Shown: positions 1-8,719, numbered from the stretch's first letter. The stretch: 39,073 nucleotides of DNA from Candidatus Aenigmatarchaeota archaeon (GCA_021163205.1 JAGGXF010000038.1:1-39073), one strand, 5' to 3'. Notes: a model not told the origin generated them from the sequence alone. Made by a program: numbers and translations.

Positions 1-77
1 AAAATGTTCTTGGCTGTCTTGAGCAATTTGATATCCATGCTCTTTTTGTCAGCAGGACCGACAATACACAATTTCAT
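1..77 (-). CDS. N-terminal fragment of a CDS running off the window edge (MKLCIVGPADKKSMDIKLLKTAKNI...), possibly ATP-grasp/RimK-like
   Basis: Open frame on the minus strand from ATG at 77 to the edge, with an AGGTG-like SD upstream; only 25 codons visible. Confidence 0.4.
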   Translation of the reverse strand, partial: MKLCIVGPADKKSMDIKLLKTAKNI

Positions 78-191
78 TGACCACACCTATTGATAAGAAT
101 TCGATAATCTCATATTAAAAGATTTCTAGCCTGGACGTTAATGACGGGATAGTGGTCAAGAATCTGTGGCTGTGATATCGTGAAGCAAAAT

Positions 192-407
192 TTAGCCGGT
201 TCTGACACCCCATGAAACACGTGCCCAGATGCGCTCGTGCACATAATAGGCAGCTGACTTAGAAATCAAGTCAGCAAGAGTGATCGAACCCGCCAGTGCC
301 ACACTGCCTGAGATAATCCAAACTATAATTGCTGTGAGCATCGTCGCAATAATTCTCCAGCTAACTGTTTTCACAACACTTCTTCTACGCATATCCAAGC
401 ATATCAC
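192..407 (-). CDS. DUF2061-like small membrane protein
   Basis: RRRSVVKTVSWRIIATMLTAIIVWIISGSVALAGSI... resembles DUF2061. Confidence 0.75.
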   Translation of the reverse strand: MICLDMRRRSVVKTVSWRIIATMLTAIIVWIISGSVALAGSITLADLISKSAAYYVHERIWARVSWGVRTG

Positions 408-497
408 CTGAATATGAATGAGCAGAACAACAGATAAAGCTTTCTATGATGAAGCAAACGAAAGCATAACAGAACCCTACCGAAAGCTTTATAAATA

Positions 498-519
498 ATT
501 ATGAACATATGTTCATAAT
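498..519. promoter_or_regulatory. 22-bp perfect palindrome ATTATGAACATATGTTCATAAT between the TATA-like box and the DUF134 start codon
   Basis: Sequence equals its own reverse complement; TTTATAAAT lies immediately upstream (488-496). Confidence 0.7.
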
Positions 520-940
520 GCCAAGGCCTCGAAAATACAGATTTGTTGGCACAGAACCAGAAGTCCTTTATTTCAAGCCAAGAGCCATTCCCCTGAGAGA
601 CCTAGAAGAGGTTAAACTTAATCTGGAAGAATTTGAAGCAGTGCGACTAAAGGACTGGAAAGAAATGAGCCAGGAACAGTGTGCCAAACAAATGAAGATT
701 TCACGACCAACTTTCCAGAGGGTTCTTCAATCCGCAAGGAAAAAAATAGCAGACTTTTTGGTGAACGGAAGGTCTCTGCGGATTGAAGGCGGGACATATG
801 TCATAAACGCGAGAAGGTTCAGATGTAGAAAGTGTGGATATGTGTGGAATCAGGAACGTGGCAAAGGAAGGCCAGAAGCATGCCCAAAGTGTGGGTCTAG
901 TGACATCAAATCAGAGCATAAGATTGTTAATAATATTTGA
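518..940 (+). CDS. DUF134 family HTH protein with C-terminal rubredoxin-like zinc ribbon
   Basis: MPRPRKYRFVGTEPEVLYFKPRAIPLRDLEEVKLNLEEFEAVRLKD..., HTH region, CxxC...CxxC; ORF 509..940 with likely start at 518. Confidence 0.85.
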   Translation: MPRPRKYRFVGTEPEVLYFKPRAIPLRDLEEVKLNLEEFEAVRLKDWKEMSQEQCAKQMKISRPTFQRVLQSARKKIADFLVNGRSLRIEGGTYVINARRFRCRKCGYVWNQERGKGRPEACPKCGSSDIKSEHKIVNNI

Positions 941-1013
941 GTTGTAGTGTTCGATTCGTAGAGAAGTTTCGTAAACTTGATCTACAAAATAAACTTCAAA
1001 GGAGGTGAGTTAA

Positions 1014-1355
1014 ATGCCAGGAGGAGATGGAACAGGACCTAATGGCACGGGTGGATACTGCACACCTTTACTACAAAGCGGTCAAATACGAGAGCCTCTG
1101 AGACTTGGTCTCAGTACGATTTTTGGCAGAGGCGCAGGAATGGGTATAGGATTTGGCAGAGGTTTCGGCAGGCGAGGACACAGAAGAATGTTCTATGCAA
1201 CGGGCTTACCAGGATGGGTAAGGTTTGGAACATTGCCGACATCGTTAGCACAGGTTAACAAAGACCAGCAAATACAATTGCTTGAGCAGGAGAAAACAAG
1301 GCTAGAGCAAGAGCTACAGAACATCATAAAAAGATTGGAAGAGCTAAGAAAATAG
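1014..1355 (+). CDS. DUF5320-like Gly-rich/coiled-coil protein
   Basis: MPGGDGTGPNGTGGYC... with C-terminal coiled coil; SD GGAGGTGAG upstream. Confidence 0.75.
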   Translation: MPGGDGTGPNGTGGYCTPLLQSGQIREPLRLGLSTIFGRGAGMGIGFGRGFGRRGHRRMFYATGLPGWVRFGTLPTSLAQVNKDQQIQLLEQEKTRLEQELQNIIKRLEELRK

Positions 1356-1385
1356 AATAAAAAGACTTGTAAAGGAGATGATTAT

Positions 1386-1549
1386 ATGCCAATTGGTAGG
1401 GGCCGAATGGGAGGATTTGATTTGGATTGGGCCCGAGTGGAGAATGTGTTTGCCCTAGCTGTGGCTATAAAATGCCACATCAACGAGGAATTCCTTGTTA
1501 TCAGCAGAAATGTCCGAAGTGCGGAACCATGATGACACGGGCGAGATAG
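1386..1549 (+). pseudogene. Small double-CxxC zinc-ribbon protein with apparent 1-nt frameshift (or alternative TTG start at 1427)
   Basis: MPIGRGRMGGF... in the frame of ATG 1386; GPSGECVCPSCGYKMPHQRGIPCYQQKCPKCGTMMTRAR* in another frame from about 1430 to 1549. Confidence 0.6.
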
Positions 1550-1598
1550 AACATTTAATGGTATCTGATAGACTTAAAGAGCAAAGGAGTTGATATAA

Positions 1599-2027
1599 TT
1601 GAGAATAGCAATAAGTTCTATGGCGCAGGGCTTGGATAGCCAGATGAGCCCTGTTTTCGGTAGGTGTCCATATTTTGTTTTTGTAGATGTTGACATGGAA
1701 ACCAAGGAAATAAAAAATGAAAAAAGTGTGGTGAATTCAGCAACTATGCAGGCAGGTGGTGCCGGAATCATGAGTGCCCAGCTTGTAGCAAATGAAAAGG
1801 CTGAGGCGGTTATTTCAGGGGCAACCGGTCCAAGGGCGTTTGGTGTTTTACAACAGCTCGGAATAAAGATTTTTCAAGGCGTTCCAAAAACTGTTAGAGA
1901 GAATATAAGCTTATTTATTGAGGGAAAGCTAAAAGAGATTTCTGCACCCGGTCCAATGGGACTTGGTCAGGGAGGTTTTGGTAGAGGCATGGGCAGACGA
2001 AGAGCCGGCAGAAGAAGAGGTTGGTAA
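1599..2027 (+). CDS. NifX/NifB-C-terminal (dinitrogenase iron-molybdenum cofactor, ORP-type) domain protein
   Basis: MRIAISSMAQGLDSQMSPVFGRCPYFVFVDV...GGAGI...VISGATGPRAFGVLQQLGIKIFQG; TTG start. Confidence 0.85.
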   Translation: MRIAISSMAQGLDSQMSPVFGRCPYFVFVDVDMETKEIKNEKSVVNSATMQAGGAGIMSAQLVANEKAEAVISGATGPRAFGVLQQLGIKIFQGVPKTVRENISLFIEGKLKEISAPGPMGLGQGGFGRGMGRRRAGRRRGW

Positions 2028-2030
2028 TAT

Positions 2031-3293
2031 ATGAAAACGAGCGGACAAAATAGCGCGAAAAAAATATTAGAAGAAGGCCAGAAGGCAGCAGCAATTGCTG
2101 CCCTGGTTTCGTTTTTGTTAGCCGTCATTAAAGCATTGGTAGGATTCTTGTCTGGCAGCATAGCCCTCATCAGCGATGCTTTACATAGCGGGGCAGACCT
2201 CGTAGTTATGTTGGCCTCGTGGTTCGGCCTGAAGATAGCACAAAGAAAGCCTGATGAAAAATTTCCGTATGGATATTATAAAGCAGAATCGCTGGCGACT
2301 TTATTTATATCAATTTTTATCATATATTCATCTTTTGAATTGATGAAACATGGTTACGAGAGACTTTTTGTATTGTCTAAAATCAACATACCTTTGGTTG
2401 CATTGTCCACCGCAACAATTTCTGTCGCCGCGTCTTTTTTTGTATCCAGATATTTGTCTAGCGTCGGAAAGAAGATAAACTCACAGTTGCTCATAACAAA
2501 TGCGAGAGAAAGAATGACAGACGTAATTTCTTCTGTTGTTGTTTTCATAGCCATATTAATGACGTATTATAAAGTCCCTTATGTGGAAGGATTTATCGCT
2601 ATTGTTATCTCTGTCTTAATATTGAAAGTTGGACTATCTTCTGCAAAAGACTCTGTCTTCGCTTTGATGGATGTGAGCCCAAGTAGAAAAAAAGAAGAAG
2701 CAATTAGAAAAATCATAAAAAACACGGAAGGTGTTGACGAACTCGGTGAACTGAAACTTAGAAAAGCCGGGCCATTTGTTTTCGGGGAAGCCGATGTAAA
2801 GGTCAAGAAATTTGCCAATGTCAGCAGAGCACACGAAATCGCTGACCAAATAGAAAGGAAAATAAAAGAGAAATTCAAAGAGGTTAATGCGTTTACTATT
2901 CATATAGAGCCTTATGAAAGTCAAAAACATAGGGTAGCAATACCGATAAAAAAGCCGAAAGGTTTGAACTCAGAAGTTGTCGAGCATTTTGGTCGCGCAG
3001 ATTATTTTCTCTTCGTTGACATTAATAAAAAAAAGATTAATCGGTTCTACTCAAAACCGAACCCAAATAAAACTAGGACTGTCCGCGCTGGCTTGTCGAC
3101 GGTGCATTTCCTCGTGAAAGAAAAGGTGGATGTACTCATAACAAAGGAGATGGGTGAGATATCGTTTCATAGTGCACGCGATAATTTGATTGATATTTAT
3201 AAGACAGAAGGCAAGACAGCAAAAAGAGTTATAGAGAACTTCCTGAAAAACAAACTCGTGAAACTCACGAAGCACACGAGGAAGAAAGATTAG
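2031..3293 (+). CDS. CDF-family cation efflux transporter with C-terminal NifX/ORP-type domain
   Basis: CDF core (ISDALHSGADLVVMLASWFGLKIAQRKPDEKFPYGYYKAESLATL) followed by VAIPIKKPKGLNSEVVEHFGRADYFLFVDI... Confidence 0.88.
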   Translation: MKTSGQNSAKKILEEGQKAAAIAALVSFLLAVIKALVGFLSGSIALISDALHSGADLVVMLASWFGLKIAQRKPDEKFPYGYYKAESLATLFISIFIIYSSFELMKHGYERLFVLSKINIPLVALSTATISVAASFFVSRYLSSVGKKINSQLLITNARERMTDVISSVVVFIAILMTYYKVPYVEGFIAIVISVLILKVGLSSAKDSVFALMDVSPSRKKEEAIRKIIKNTEGVDELGELKLRKAGPFVFGEADVKVKKFANVSRAHEIADQIERKIKEKFKEVNAFTIHIEPYESQKHRVAIPIKKPKGLNSEVVEHFGRADYFLFVDINKKKINRFYSKPNPNKTRTVRAGLSTVHFLVKEKVDVLITKEMGEISFHSARDNLIDIYKTEGKTAKRVIENFLKNKLVKLTKHTRKKD

Positions 3294-3319
3294 TGGCTCC
3301 GGTTTCAGGAGGGACATGT

Positions 3320-4114
3320 ATGAATATTGAAGAATTGCGCAAGATAGTACAAAAGAGAAGAGAAGCAATAAAGGAAAATATGAAAAACATAAAACACAAA
3401 ATAGCTGTCATGAGTGGCAAGGGCGGTGTTGGTAAAACAACCGTTGCCATAAACCTTGCGGTGTCCTTGGCAAAAAGGAAGAAAAGAAATGACGGGTATT
3501 CCGTCGCTCTTCTTGACGCTGACATAGATTGTCCGAATGTGAACAAATTCCTCGGGATAGAAGAACCATTCCAAATAAGGAATGATAAAATTATTCCCGT
3601 TAAAAAATATGATATAGATGTAGTTTCATTCGCATCGCTCCAAGAAAGAGAAGACCAGCCCATTATCTGGCGTGGTCCTATGCTCTCCAAGGCCATAATG
3701 CAACTTTTGGAGCAGGTTGAATGGGGTGAGCTGGACTACTTGGTCATTGACCTTCCACCAGGAACAAGCGACGCCTCTTTGACAATTATGCAAGAAATCG
3801 TGCCTGATGGCATAATCATAGTAACGACTCCACAAAGTGCAGCAGTTGTTGATGCAAAAAAATCAGCGAATATGGCTAAAGAACTTAAGATACCTGTCTT
3901 GGGTATCATAGAAAATATGTCTGGAGAAATATTCGGCAGTGGTGGCGGTGAAAAGGCTGCAGAAGAACTTGGAATAAATTTCTTGGGTAAAATAGAACTA
4001 GACAAAGAAATAGCCAGGTGTGCGGAAAAGAAAAAACCAGTTGTTCTTGAGTCGTTTGAACTCGCAGAAAAATTTAAAAAAATTGTAAATACTATTGAAG
4101 AGGTGTTAAAATGA
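3320..4114 (+). CDS. Mrp/NBP35-family P-loop ATPase (Fe-S cluster carrier)
   Basis: IAVMSGKGGVGKTTVAINLAVSL, DADIDCPN, DLPPGTSDASLT; internal ATG 3320 preferred. Confidence 0.9.
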   Translation: MNIEELRKIVQKRREAIKENMKNIKHKIAVMSGKGGVGKTTVAINLAVSLAKRKKRNDGYSVALLDADIDCPNVNKFLGIEEPFQIRNDKIIPVKKYDIDVVSFASLQEREDQPIIWRGPMLSKAIMQLLEQVEWGELDYLVIDLPPGTSDASLTIMQEIVPDGIIIVTTPQSAAVVDAKKSANMAKELKIPVLGIIENMSGEIFGSGGGEKAAEELGINFLGKIELDKEIARCAEKKKPVVLESFELAEKFKKIVNTIEEVLK

Positions 4115-4470
4115 GAATTGCGATTCCTATTAATGAAGACAAAGGACTGAATAGTGATGTCGCGTATCACTTCGGGAGATGTGAATCTTATCTTGTTCTA
4201 GACGAGAATGGCAAAGTTGTTGAAACCTTGGACAACGAGAGTGCGCACATGGGAGGGACAGGGCTCCCACCAGAGTTTCTCAAGAAGCATGATATTGATA
4301 CTCTGCTTTGTCAGGGAATTGGTCCAAATGCCGTAGAACTTTGCCAAAGACTCGGAATTGCTGTTTACACAAGCCAAGCAAAAACTGTCAAAGAAATATT
4401 TGATCTTTGGAAATCTGGAAAGCTCGAGAAGGCAACAAGAGAAGATAGTTGCAACGAACATAAAGCATAG
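4111..4470 (+). CDS. NifX/ORP-type dinitrogenase iron-molybdenum cofactor domain protein
   Basis: MRIAIPINEDKGLNSDVAYHFGRCESYLVLDENGKVVET...; overlaps the Mrp stop by 4 nt. Confidence 0.88.
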   Translation: MRIAIPINEDKGLNSDVAYHFGRCESYLVLDENGKVVETLDNESAHMGGTGLPPEFLKKHDIDTLLCQGIGPNAVELCQRLGIAVYTSQAKTVKEIFDLWKSGKLEKATREDSCNEHKA

Positions 4471-4572
4471 GCGTGCATGGGGTCTATTCAAAACTTAAAT
4501 ATATGGAAAAATTAAGATATAACATCATATAATTATGATTTTGTTTAAAAACTAGGCCGCATATATCAGGAG

Positions 4573-6042
4573 GTGAAAATGATGAAAACATCCTCTTTTA
4601 TCCTAGCTTTACTAGTCATGGCCACATTTATGACTGTCGTGTTTTCGGCAGAAATACAACCGGTCGCAATTCATAAACCAGAGATAAATAATGCTTCCGC
4701 AGACAATGTAATATGCGCTGTCTATTTTACAGGTATTGGTTGCCCGCACTGCGCAAAGGCGGACCCTGTCGTGCTTGGCAAACTTGTCAACGAGTATAAT
4801 AATCTGGTTATAATTGAGTATGAAATTTATCAAGAGCGGGACAATGCTCAGTTGCTCTATGGTTATGATTCTAACTACGACTCTGGTCTTGGAATTCCTC
4901 TAATAATATTTAGCAGGGATGAACATATTATTGGTGATACTCCAATTTTGAAAAATGTAAGAAAAACTATTGACAATCTTAGCTGGAACCCTTGCCCATT
5001 GCTGAACGGTTCTTCTGTTCCGTTTAGCCAGATGGACATTGCATCATTGCCCGGAAAGCCGAAGATATGGGCTAAGGACAGAATTCTGATAAAGACGGGG
5101 GAAGGAGGAGATAATGAACTACTAAAAGATTTGTTGGAAACCGAAACGCCTTGCTCTTTGCTGAATAATAAAAACTATGAGACAACCGATGCAAAACCTG
5201 CTCCACTCTCCGGAACTAGCGTGAAATTTGACAACGCAATAAAGCTAAAAGGCTGGGTCTTTCAATGGAACGGGGCTGGTTTGGAGAAGAACGGAAAGAC
5301 ACACGGCAACTGGACAGATATTGTAAACGAAGCAAACGTAAGTAAGGTAGAGTTGACCCTGCCTAAAATCGTTTCGCTGGCAGCTGTTGACGCAGTGAAT
5401 CCGTGCGCATTGGCTGTGCTTACACTGATGCTAATAGCAATACTTACTTACAATCCGAAAAAGAAAAGAAATGTTCTGCTGGCTGGTCTGGCTTTCAGCA
5501 TATCTGTCTTTGTAATGTATCTTTTCTATGGCCTGGTTATTATAAGATTCTTCCAGCTTATACAGACACTCACCACGATTAGACTGTGGTTATATAAAAT
5601 ACTTGGTTTGCTCGCAGTAATCCTTGGTTTGCTAAACCTTAGAGACTTCTTTCACTACAAACCTGGTAGGCTCGGGACAGAGATGCCCATGATGTTGCGG
5701 CCTAAGGTTAAGAAAATCATATCAAGAGTGACCTCCCCGAGGGGCGCGTTTGTGGTCGGGTTGTTTGTAACAGTGTTTCTCTTACCATGCACAATCGGAC
5801 CTTATGTCATAGCAGGTGGCATCTTATCTGCGCTTGAAATGGTGAAGACAATACCATGGCTATTGATTTACAACTCAATTTTTATTTTGCCTATGCTTGC
5901 GATAACCCTGATTGTCTACGCCGGAGTTAAAAGGGTTGAAGATATTTCCGGGTGGAAGGAGAAGAACATTCGCTATTTACACCTAGTCGCTGGATTGATT
6001 ATAATCTGTCTCGGTGTAGCGATGCTTATGGGCTGGGTATGA
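4573..6042 (+). CDS. Membrane protein: thioredoxin-fold CPHC domain plus CcdA/DsbD-like transmembrane domain
   Basis: FTGIGCPHCAKADP, then NPCALAVLTLMLIAIL and LLPCTIGPYVIAGG hydrophobic helices. Confidence 0.8.
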   Translation: MKMMKTSSFILALLVMATFMTVVFSAEIQPVAIHKPEINNASADNVICAVYFTGIGCPHCAKADPVVLGKLVNEYNNLVIIEYEIYQERDNAQLLYGYDSNYDSGLGIPLIIFSRDEHIIGDTPILKNVRKTIDNLSWNPCPLLNGSSVPFSQMDIASLPGKPKIWAKDRILIKTGEGGDNELLKDLLETETPCSLLNNKNYETTDAKPAPLSGTSVKFDNAIKLKGWVFQWNGAGLEKNGKTHGNWTDIVNEANVSKVELTLPKIVSLAAVDAVNPCALAVLTLMLIAILTYNPKKKRNVLLAGLAFSISVFVMYLFYGLVIIRFFQLIQTLTTIRLWLYKILGLLAVILGLLNLRDFFHYKPGRLGTEMPMMLRPKVKKIISRVTSPRGAFVVGLFVTVFLLPCTIGPYVIAGGILSALEMVKTIPWLLIYNSIFILPMLAITLIVYAGVKRVEDISGWKEKNIRYLHLVAGLIIICLGVAMLMGWV

Positions 6043-6197
6043 AAAATATTTTCAATGTGACCCAAAGGGATACTCTGCTCTAAAAATGGCATCGATGGGA
6101 TAGCTAAACATCACTAGTAAAATCACAGAGCAGACTAATGAGGACATCAAAAATCCTCTGAGAATGGTACCAGAATAATTAATCACTGCTGATATCT

Positions 6198-7058
6198 ATG
6201 AAAGCCATGAAGATTGCGATAACTGGAGGAAAGGGTGGAACAGGAAAGTCTACGATAGCCACAGCTCTTGCTTATGCTCTCAGCAATGAGAAAAAAGTAT
6301 TGCTCGTGGACGCGGATGTTGATTGTCCAAATGACCATCTTATTCTAAAAATGGAAAGAAAAAAGATTAAAACGGTAACACAAATGATTCCAAAGTGGGA
6401 CTTTGACAAGTGCATTAAATGCGGTCGATGTTCTGAGGTTTGCAAGGCTAATGCCATTGTATTTGTTCAAGGCAAGAATCCTATTTTTGTACCTGAGCAA
6501 TGCAGCGGGTGTGGCGCCTGTATCATAGCGTGTCCGACAAAAGCAATATCCGAATCAAGCAAAGAGATAGGAACGATATTTTCAGGCAAATATAACAAGC
6601 TAACTTTTCTTGGCGGTGAACTCCGACCGGGCGAGATTGCATCTGAGTTTGTCGTCGATGCATTAATGGATTATGTCAAAGAAGAAAGCAAAGAAAAAAA
6701 TTATGATTTTATTATAATAGACACTGCCGCAGGCACACATTGTGATGTAATCACGGCTCTAACTGGCGTGGACCTGGCAATAGCAGTGACAGAACCTACT
6801 CCTCTTGGTGCGCACGACCTAGAACTTATACTCAAACTGACAAAAATTCTGAAGGTTCCGACCAAGATTATACTGAACAGGGCTGATATCGGCAATATAT
6901 CACTGATACAAGACATTGCCAAGAAATATGGCGCGACCATTATCACAGAACTTGCTTATGATAAGCGCATCATCGAAGCTTATTCCAAAGGTGAGCCCGT
7001 CACAAACAAATCCGTTGATAAATTAATTGATGAAATCTGCAAAATGGTGAAAAAATGA
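6198..7058 (+). CDS. MinD-superfamily P-loop ATPase with inserted 2[4Fe-4S] ferredoxin domain
   Basis: ITGGKGGTGKSTIATAL; CIKCGRCSEVC..., CSGCGACIIACP. Confidence 0.9.
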   Translation: MKAMKIAITGGKGGTGKSTIATALAYALSNEKKVLLVDADVDCPNDHLILKMERKKIKTVTQMIPKWDFDKCIKCGRCSEVCKANAIVFVQGKNPIFVPEQCSGCGACIIACPTKAISESSKEIGTIFSGKYNKLTFLGGELRPGEIASEFVVDALMDYVKEESKEKNYDFIIIDTAAGTHCDVITALTGVDLAIAVTEPTPLGAHDLELILKLTKILKVPTKIILNRADIGNISLIQDIAKKYGATIITELAYDKRIIEAYSKGEPVTNKSVDKLIDEICKMVKK

Positions 7059-7945
7059 AAAAAATAGCAATTCTCTCTGGAAAAGGAGGAGTTGGAAAAA
7101 GCAGTATTGCGGCTTCTCTGGCTGTGATGCTTGCGCGCAACAAGAAAATCATAGCAGTGGACTGCGATGTTGACGCTTCCAACCTTGCTCTGGTTCTTGG
7201 GCTGAAAGCCGACGCATTCGAGTCGTGGCAACCTGTTCAAACAAGTGAGAAGGCGGCTCTGATACCAGAGAAATGCACGCACTGCGGTAAGTGCAAATCA
7301 GTCTGCAATTTTGGCGCAATAACTTGGGATGAAAAAAAAGGCGAACCAATATTTAATGAGCTTCTCTGTGAAGGATGTGGCGCGTGCCAACTGGTTTGCG
7401 ACGCAGACGCGATAGAACTGAAGAAGGTCGAGAATGCCAAGGTCGGTTTTGGGAGAACAAAATATGGCTTTTATATTGTGTCTGGCCAACTGAATATGGG
7501 CGAGGCTGGGAGCGGTAAAATAGTTTCTGTGGTCAAAGAACAGGCGTATGAACTGGCGAAAAAAGAGGGGGTAGAGATTGCTTTGATAGATTCCGCCGCT
7601 GGAATAGGATGCCCCGTAATAGCATCTGTGCGCGATGCTGACTATGGAATTGTCGTGACAGAGCCGACGCCGCCGGCTTTCAGCGACATGAAAAGAGCTT
7701 TGTCTGTTCTAGACCATTTCGGCATAAAATATGGCATCGTAATCAACAGATACGACATAAACAAAGAACTCACTGAAAAGATGGAAAAGTTTGCTAACGC
7801 ACATGATATACCAGTACTCGAAAAGATAGTGTACGACAAAAAATTCGTAGACGCGCTGGTAAACCTCACACCGATAGTAACCTATGATAAAAAATACGAA
7901 AAAATCTTTTCAAATATACTTGCCAAGGTAATTGATCATCTCTGA
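7055..7945 (+). CDS. MinD-superfamily P-loop ATPase with inserted 2[4Fe-4S] ferredoxin domain (second copy)
   Basis: ILSGKGGVGKSSIAASL; CTHCGKCKSVC, CEGCGACQLVCD. Confidence 0.9.
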   Translation: MKKIAILSGKGGVGKSSIAASLAVMLARNKKIIAVDCDVDASNLALVLGLKADAFESWQPVQTSEKAALIPEKCTHCGKCKSVCNFGAITWDEKKGEPIFNELLCEGCGACQLVCDADAIELKKVENAKVGFGRTKYGFYIVSGQLNMGEAGSGKIVSVVKEQAYELAKKEGVEIALIDSAAGIGCPVIASVRDADYGIVVTEPTPPAFSDMKRALSVLDHFGIKYGIVINRYDINKELTEKMEKFANAHDIPVLEKIVYDKKFVDALVNLTPIVTYDKKYEKIFSNILAKVIDHL

Positions 7946-8011
7946 CTTGAGTCTTTGCTTCATTCAAAATCTTTTTATTCTCACATCTTCAAGTTTTTAT
8001 ATAGTGGGAAG

Positions 8012-8392
8012 ATGAAAATCAAATGGAAAAACATTATTTTGCTTTCAGTCGGATTATTCCTTCTACTCTTACTTATCACCATTATTTTGACGCCGATGAC
8101 CGGATGTAAACAAATTGATGGGTGCAGGGCCTGCTGGAGCTGGGTCGCTGTGCCGCGAGAGTGTGGAAACAAGACATGTGAAACAGATCCAGCCATAGAG
8201 CAACACAATGCGCTTGTTGATGTCATTATGTGTGCCTGTGAAAAGGCTAAGGCAAACAACTATGCAGACAAGGAGATGAACAAGGAAATAGAGATGCTGT
8301 TCAAGGACGTTACAGCCAACTACACCGGCAGTGTGCGAGACATTTGTGAAGGCTCGCTGGGCGCTTCGCTTGTCAAATGGCGATACAAATAG
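8012..8392 (+). CDS. Hypothetical membrane-anchored Cys-rich protein
   Basis: Single N-terminal TM helix then CKQIDGCRACW...CGNKTCETD; ATG 8012 preferred over 7955. Confidence 0.55.
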   Translation: MKIKWKNIILLSVGLFLLLLLITIILTPMTGCKQIDGCRACWSWVAVPRECGNKTCETDPAIEQHNALVDVIMCACEKAKANNYADKEMNKEIEMLFKDVTANYTGSVRDICEGSLGASLVKWRYK

Positions 8393-8500
8393 TTTCTTTC
8401 TTTTTCTTGGCTTGTTTGTAAAGCTTTTTTGTAAATATTAGCTATAGACTTTTGAAAATCTTAGAAAATTCGACAAAAGGCGAAATCGAAAGCTTTATAT

Positions 8501-8533
8501 ACTACTAAGTATAATTAGTTACTAATAAGTAGT
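8501..8533. promoter_or_regulatory. Nested inverted repeats (ACTACT...AGTAGT; ATTAGT-T-ACTAAT) in the promoter of the 44-aa ORF
   Basis: Visible by eye just downstream of a TTTATATA box. Confidence 0.4.
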
Positions 8534-8557
8534 TAATAAATATGTGAGGTGTTGATA

Positions 8558-8692
8558 ATGATAAGCGAGTTTAGAAAGGAATTAGAAAAAATGCAAAAAA
8601 CTGTTGTTGACTCGATGTTCTCAAATGGTTTATTAGATTATAATACATTGAGCCAAGCTGTCGAACTTTACAGGCTTGAAAAGGCTTTTTAA
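8558..8692 (+). CDS. Small protein, 44 aa (MISEFRKELEKMQKTVVDSMFSNGLLDYNTLSQAVELYRLEKAF)
   Basis: SD GAGGTG at 8545-8550, TATA-like box upstream, A/T palindrome after stop. Confidence 0.6.
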   Translation: MISEFRKELEKMQKTVVDSMFSNGLLDYNTLSQAVELYRLEKAF

Positions 8693-8701
8693 TTTTACTA
8701 T

Positions 8702-8719
8702 TCTATTTTTAAAAATAGA
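8702..8719. terminator. Perfect palindrome TCTATTTTTAAAAATAGA after the 44-aa ORF
   Basis: 18-nt self-complementary A/T-rich sequence followed by TTT. Confidence 0.35.

Noticed and set aside
6137-6180. C/D-box sRNA (ATGAGGA...CTGA)
   Set aside because: Only one weak C box and one D-like box; C'/D' spacing not convincing
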